Below are positions 61,692-64,000 of a stretch of DNA of 64,000 nt, piece after piece. The notes beneath the pieces were generated by a model. That model saw only the letters and a list, made by a program, of their open reading frames with translations. It made no database searches and was not told the DNA's origin. Every line of letters begins with the position of its first letter. Within the stretch, counting starts at the first letter, position 1. The translations under genes and the position numbers were made by a program. Source of the stretch: Xenorhabdus doucetiae (lineage in GTDB: Bacteria; Pseudomonadota; Gammaproteobacteria; Enterobacterales; Enterobacteriaceae); assembly GCF_000968195.1 (NCBI RefSeq), contig NZ_FO704550.1, positions 2,232,001 to 2,296,000 on the forward strand. The letters run 5' to 3'.

Positions 61692-61773
61692 ATAACCACT
61701 TAAACTTACTCAGATATCAACTGTCACTCATTGAGTCAGAAATAATAGCTGAATTGAGTCAGCTTAATGTTTT

Positions 61774-61789
61774 CATGATCTAAATCACA
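61774..61789. promoter_or_regulatory. CRP/FNR-like site upstream of adhE
   Basis: CATGATCTAAATCACA has the CRP spacing (five-base arms, six-base spacer) with the right arm TCACA perfect and the left arm two mismatches; it also resembles an FNR palindrome. It lies about 107-122 bases before adhE, whose expression is oxygen- and carbon-regulated in E. coli. Confidence 0.35.
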
Positions 61790-61895
61790 ATACAAATGCC
61801 TGTAAATAGTAAGCTGTATTCAGCGTAGAATTTCAGGGAAAGAAACTATTCCTATATCAATCATTTTGTTAAGAAATTTATCAGGAGTAATTTTT

Positions 61896-64000
61896 ATGGC
61901 TGTCACTCAAGTCGCAGAACTTAATGAATTAGTTGCTCGCGTAAAAAAAGCCCAACAGGAATTTGCTCATTATTCTCAGGAGCAAGTTGACCAAATTTTT
62001 CGCGCGGCTGCTTTTGCGGCTGCTGATGCCCGTATTCCACTGGCTAAACTCGCTGTGTCTGAATCCGGCATGGGAATTGTGGAAGATAAAGTGATCAAAA
62101 ACCACTTTGCTTCTGAATATATCTATAACGCCTATAAAGACGATAAAACTTGCGGGATCTTATCGGAAGATAATACCTTCGGGACGATGACTATTGCTGA
62201 ACCTATTGGCTTGATTTGCGGTATTGTTCCAACAACAAACCCAACCTCTACGGCAATTTTTAAAGCCCTTATCAGCCTGAAAACCCGCAATGGTATTATT
62301 TTCTCCCCTCATCCACGTGCCAAAAACGCAACCAACAAAGCGGCAGAAATCGTCTTAAAAGCAGCGGTTGAAGCAGGCGCGCCAAAGGATATCATTGGTT
62401 GGATAGACGAACCTTCTGTTGAACTGTCAAACGCCTTAATGCACCACCCTGATATTAATCTGATTTTGGCAACCGGGGGGCCAGGCATGGTAAAAGCTGC
62501 CTACAGTTCAGGCAAACCCGCCATTGGTGTCGGTGCAGGCAATACGCCGGTTGTGATTGATGAATCAGCAGATATCAAACGTGCCGTTGCCTCTATCTTG
62601 ATGTCTAAGACATTTGATAACGGTGTGATTTGTGCTTCAGAACAGTCTGTTATCGTTGTTGATTCTGTTTACGAGCAAGTCCGTGAGCGTTTTTCAACTC
62701 ACGGTGGATATCTTCTCCAAGGAAAAGAGTTAAAAGCCGTTCAGGATGTTATTTTGAAAAACGGCAACTTAAATGCAGCGATTGTGGGTCAGCCGGCAAC
62801 AAAAATTGCTGATATGGCCGGTATTAAGGTTCCTGAAAGCACTAAAATTCTTATCGGTGAAGTCACTCTGGTGGATGAAGCAGAACCTTTTGCCCATGAA
62901 AAATTATCCCCCCTGCTTGCCATGTACCGCGGCAAAAACTTTGAAGAGGCGGTCGAAAAAGCCGAGAAACTGGTTGAAATGGGCGGTATTGGGCATACAT
63001 CGTGTCTCTATACTGAACAAGATAATCAGGCAGAACGTATTAAGTATTTTGGCGACAAAATGAAAACCGCGCGCATTTTAATCAACACACCGACATCCCA
63101 AGGCGGTATTGGAGACTTGTACAACTTTAAGCTCTCCCCTTCCCTGACGCTGGGTTGTGGTTCTTGGGGAGGCAACTCGATTTCTGAAAATGTTGGGCCA
63201 AAACACCTGATTAATACGAAAACTGTCGCCAAAAGAGCCGAAAATATGTTGTGGCATAAACTTCCAAAATCCATTTATTTCCGCCGCGGTTCTCTGCCTA
63301 TTGCATTGGAAGAAGTCGCTACCGATGGTGCCAAACGTGCCTTTATTGTGACAGACCGTTTCTTGTTCAATAACGGCTACGCCGATCAGGTTATCAATGT
63401 CTTGAAATCTTATGGCATTGAAACCGATGTATTTTTTGAAGTCGAAGCCGATCCGACACTGGGCATCGTCCGCAAAGGTGCCGAACAAATGCACCTGTTT
63501 AAACCCGATATCATCATTGCTCTTGGCGGCGGTTCCCCTATGGATGCAGCCAAAATTATGTGGGTGATGTACGAACATCCTGAAACATATTTTGAGGAAC
63601 TGGCCTTGCGCTTTATGGATATCCGTAAGCGTATCTATAAGTTCCCGAAAATGGGCGTAAAAGCGAAACTGGTTGCCATTACCACCACATCAGGCACAGG
63701 CTCAGAAGTTACGCCTTTCGCAGTGGTTACCGATGATGTCACTGGGCAGAAATATCCTTTGGCAGATTATGCCCTAACCCCTGATATGGCAATTGTCGAC
63801 GCAAATCTGGTGATGGATATGCCGAAATCGCTATGTGCTTTTGGTGGTCTGGATGCGGTAACCCACGCATTGGAAGCTTATGTTTCTGTTCTGGCCAATG
63901 AGTATTCTGACGGGCAAGCCCTGCAAGCATTAAAGCTGCTGAAAGATTTCCTGCCCGCCAGTTACCACGAAGGTGCAAAAAATCCCATTGCCCGTGAACG
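61896..64000 (+). CDS. adhE: Bifunctional acetaldehyde-CoA / alcohol dehydrogenase (partial, 3' end beyond window)
   Basis: The first 701 codons of an expected ~890. The N-terminal aldehyde dehydrogenase domain has the catalytic Cys246 in DNGVICASEQS and the cofactor segment PTTNPTSTA; a linker leads to the iron-dependent alcohol dehydrogenase with LGGGSPMDAAKIMW and the metal-binding GGLDAVTHALEAY. It reduces acetyl-CoA to ethanol in fermentation and forms spirosomes. CAGGAG precedes the ATG. The frame is open to the window edge, with no disruption seen. Confidence 0.97.
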   Translation, partial: MAVTQVAELNELVARVKKAQQEFAHYSQEQVDQIFRAAAFAAADARIPLAKLAVSESGMGIVEDKVIKNHFASEYIYNAYKDDKTCGILSEDNTFGTMTIAEPIGLICGIVPTTNPTSTAIFKALISLKTRNGIIFSPHPRAKNATNKAAEIVLKAAVEAGAPKDIIGWIDEPSVELSNALMHHPDINLILATGGPGMVKAAYSSGKPAIGVGAGNTPVVIDESADIKRAVASILMSKTFDNGVICASEQSVIVVDSVYEQVRERFSTHGGYLLQGKELKAVQDVILKNGNLNAAIVGQPATKIADMAGIKVPESTKILIGEVTLVDEAEPFAHEKLSPLLAMYRGKNFEEAVEKAEKLVEMGGIGHTSCLYTEQDNQAERIKYFGDKMKTARILINTPTSQGGIGDLYNFKLSPSLTLGCGSWGGNSISENVGPKHLINTKTVAKRAENMLWHKLPKSIYFRRGSLPIALEEVATDGAKRAFIVTDRFLFNNGYADQVINVLKSYGIETDVFFEVEADPTLGIVRKGAEQMHLFKPDIIIALGGGSPMDAAKIMWVMYEHPETYFEELALRFMDIRKRIYKFPKMGVKAKLVAITTTSGTGSEVTPFAVVTDDVTGQKYPLADYALTPDMAIVDANLVMDMPKSLCAFGGLDAVTHALEAYVSVLANEYSDGQALQALKLLKDFLPASYHEGAKNPIARE

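Larger units (their letters stand above)
61135..61895. other. Long divergent region between oppA copy 2 and adhE
   Basis: About 760 AT-rich bases. E. coli adhE also has a long regulated leader. Visible elements are a 38-codon frame at 61575-61691, a CRP/FNR-like site at 61774-61789 and the adhE ribosome-binding sequence CAGGAG at 61881-61886. A 63-codon frame at 61308-61499 has no recognisable start signal. The K-12 gene ychE, which lies between adhE and oppA, is missing. Confidence 0.55.

Noticed and set aside
1..64000. CRISPR arrays, tRNA or rRNA genes, insertion sequences, prophage
   Set aside because: No spaced direct-repeat array, tRNA-like cloverleaf, rRNA segment, transposase or phage gene was recognised on either strand by eye.

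Overview
The window is a chromosomal stretch of an AT-leaning enterobacterium. Protein similarities to E. coli K-12 genes recalled from memory, a separate trpG and trpD, and an accessory insert carrying a probable Evf-type insect-virulence homologue all suggest Morganellaceae, most likely Xenorhabdus or Photorhabdus. That genus call is inference. No rRNA, tRNA, CRISPR array, prophage or intact insertion sequence was seen.

The window is a piece of the replication-terminus region. Positions 1-18 kb hold a YnfM-type exporter, an IprA-like regulator, tus with its Ter site, fumC, manA, ydgA, add, yfeH, ydgJ, ydgK, the rnfABCDGE electron-transport operon and nth. This is close to the K-12 order tus to nth. 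At about 18.1-18.4 kb the order switches. From rnb onward the genes follow the K-12 segment rnb to adhE in reverse: rnb, an inserted class A beta-lactamase, yciH-pyrF-lapB-lapA, ribA, acnA, an accessory insert, cysB, topA, yciN, sohB, yciK, rluB, yciO, rnm, the trp operon, ompW, yciC, a SulP transporter, yciB, yciA, tonB, yciY, clsA, yciU, the opp operon with two oppA genes, and the first three quarters of adhE, which runs off the right edge. A second, near-consensus Ter site lies exactly in the nth/rnb junction.

Functionally the window is mostly housekeeping: termination (Tus, two Ter sites, TopA), central carbon (FumC, AcnA, ManA, AdhE), redox (Rnf), tryptophan synthesis with a classical attenuator, envelope control (LapAB, ClsA, OmpW, YciB, TonB), and peptide uptake (Opp). 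Several sequence sites fit oxygen, iron or tryptophan control: an FNR palindrome before ynfM, an FNR-like site before ompW, a Fur-like box before tonB, and a promoter/leader/attenuator before trpE.

The most unusual items are: two same-orientation Ter sites about 16 kb apart, both preceded on the same side by a strongly G/T-rich, C-depleted stretch; a class A beta-lactamase with CTX-M-like motifs but cysteines at both Ambler 69 and 238; an Evf-like protein next to a decayed paiB relic between acnA and cysB; tandem oppA copies; a 117-bp tandem repeat in rnfC; and an unannotated 38-codon reading frame upstream of adhE.
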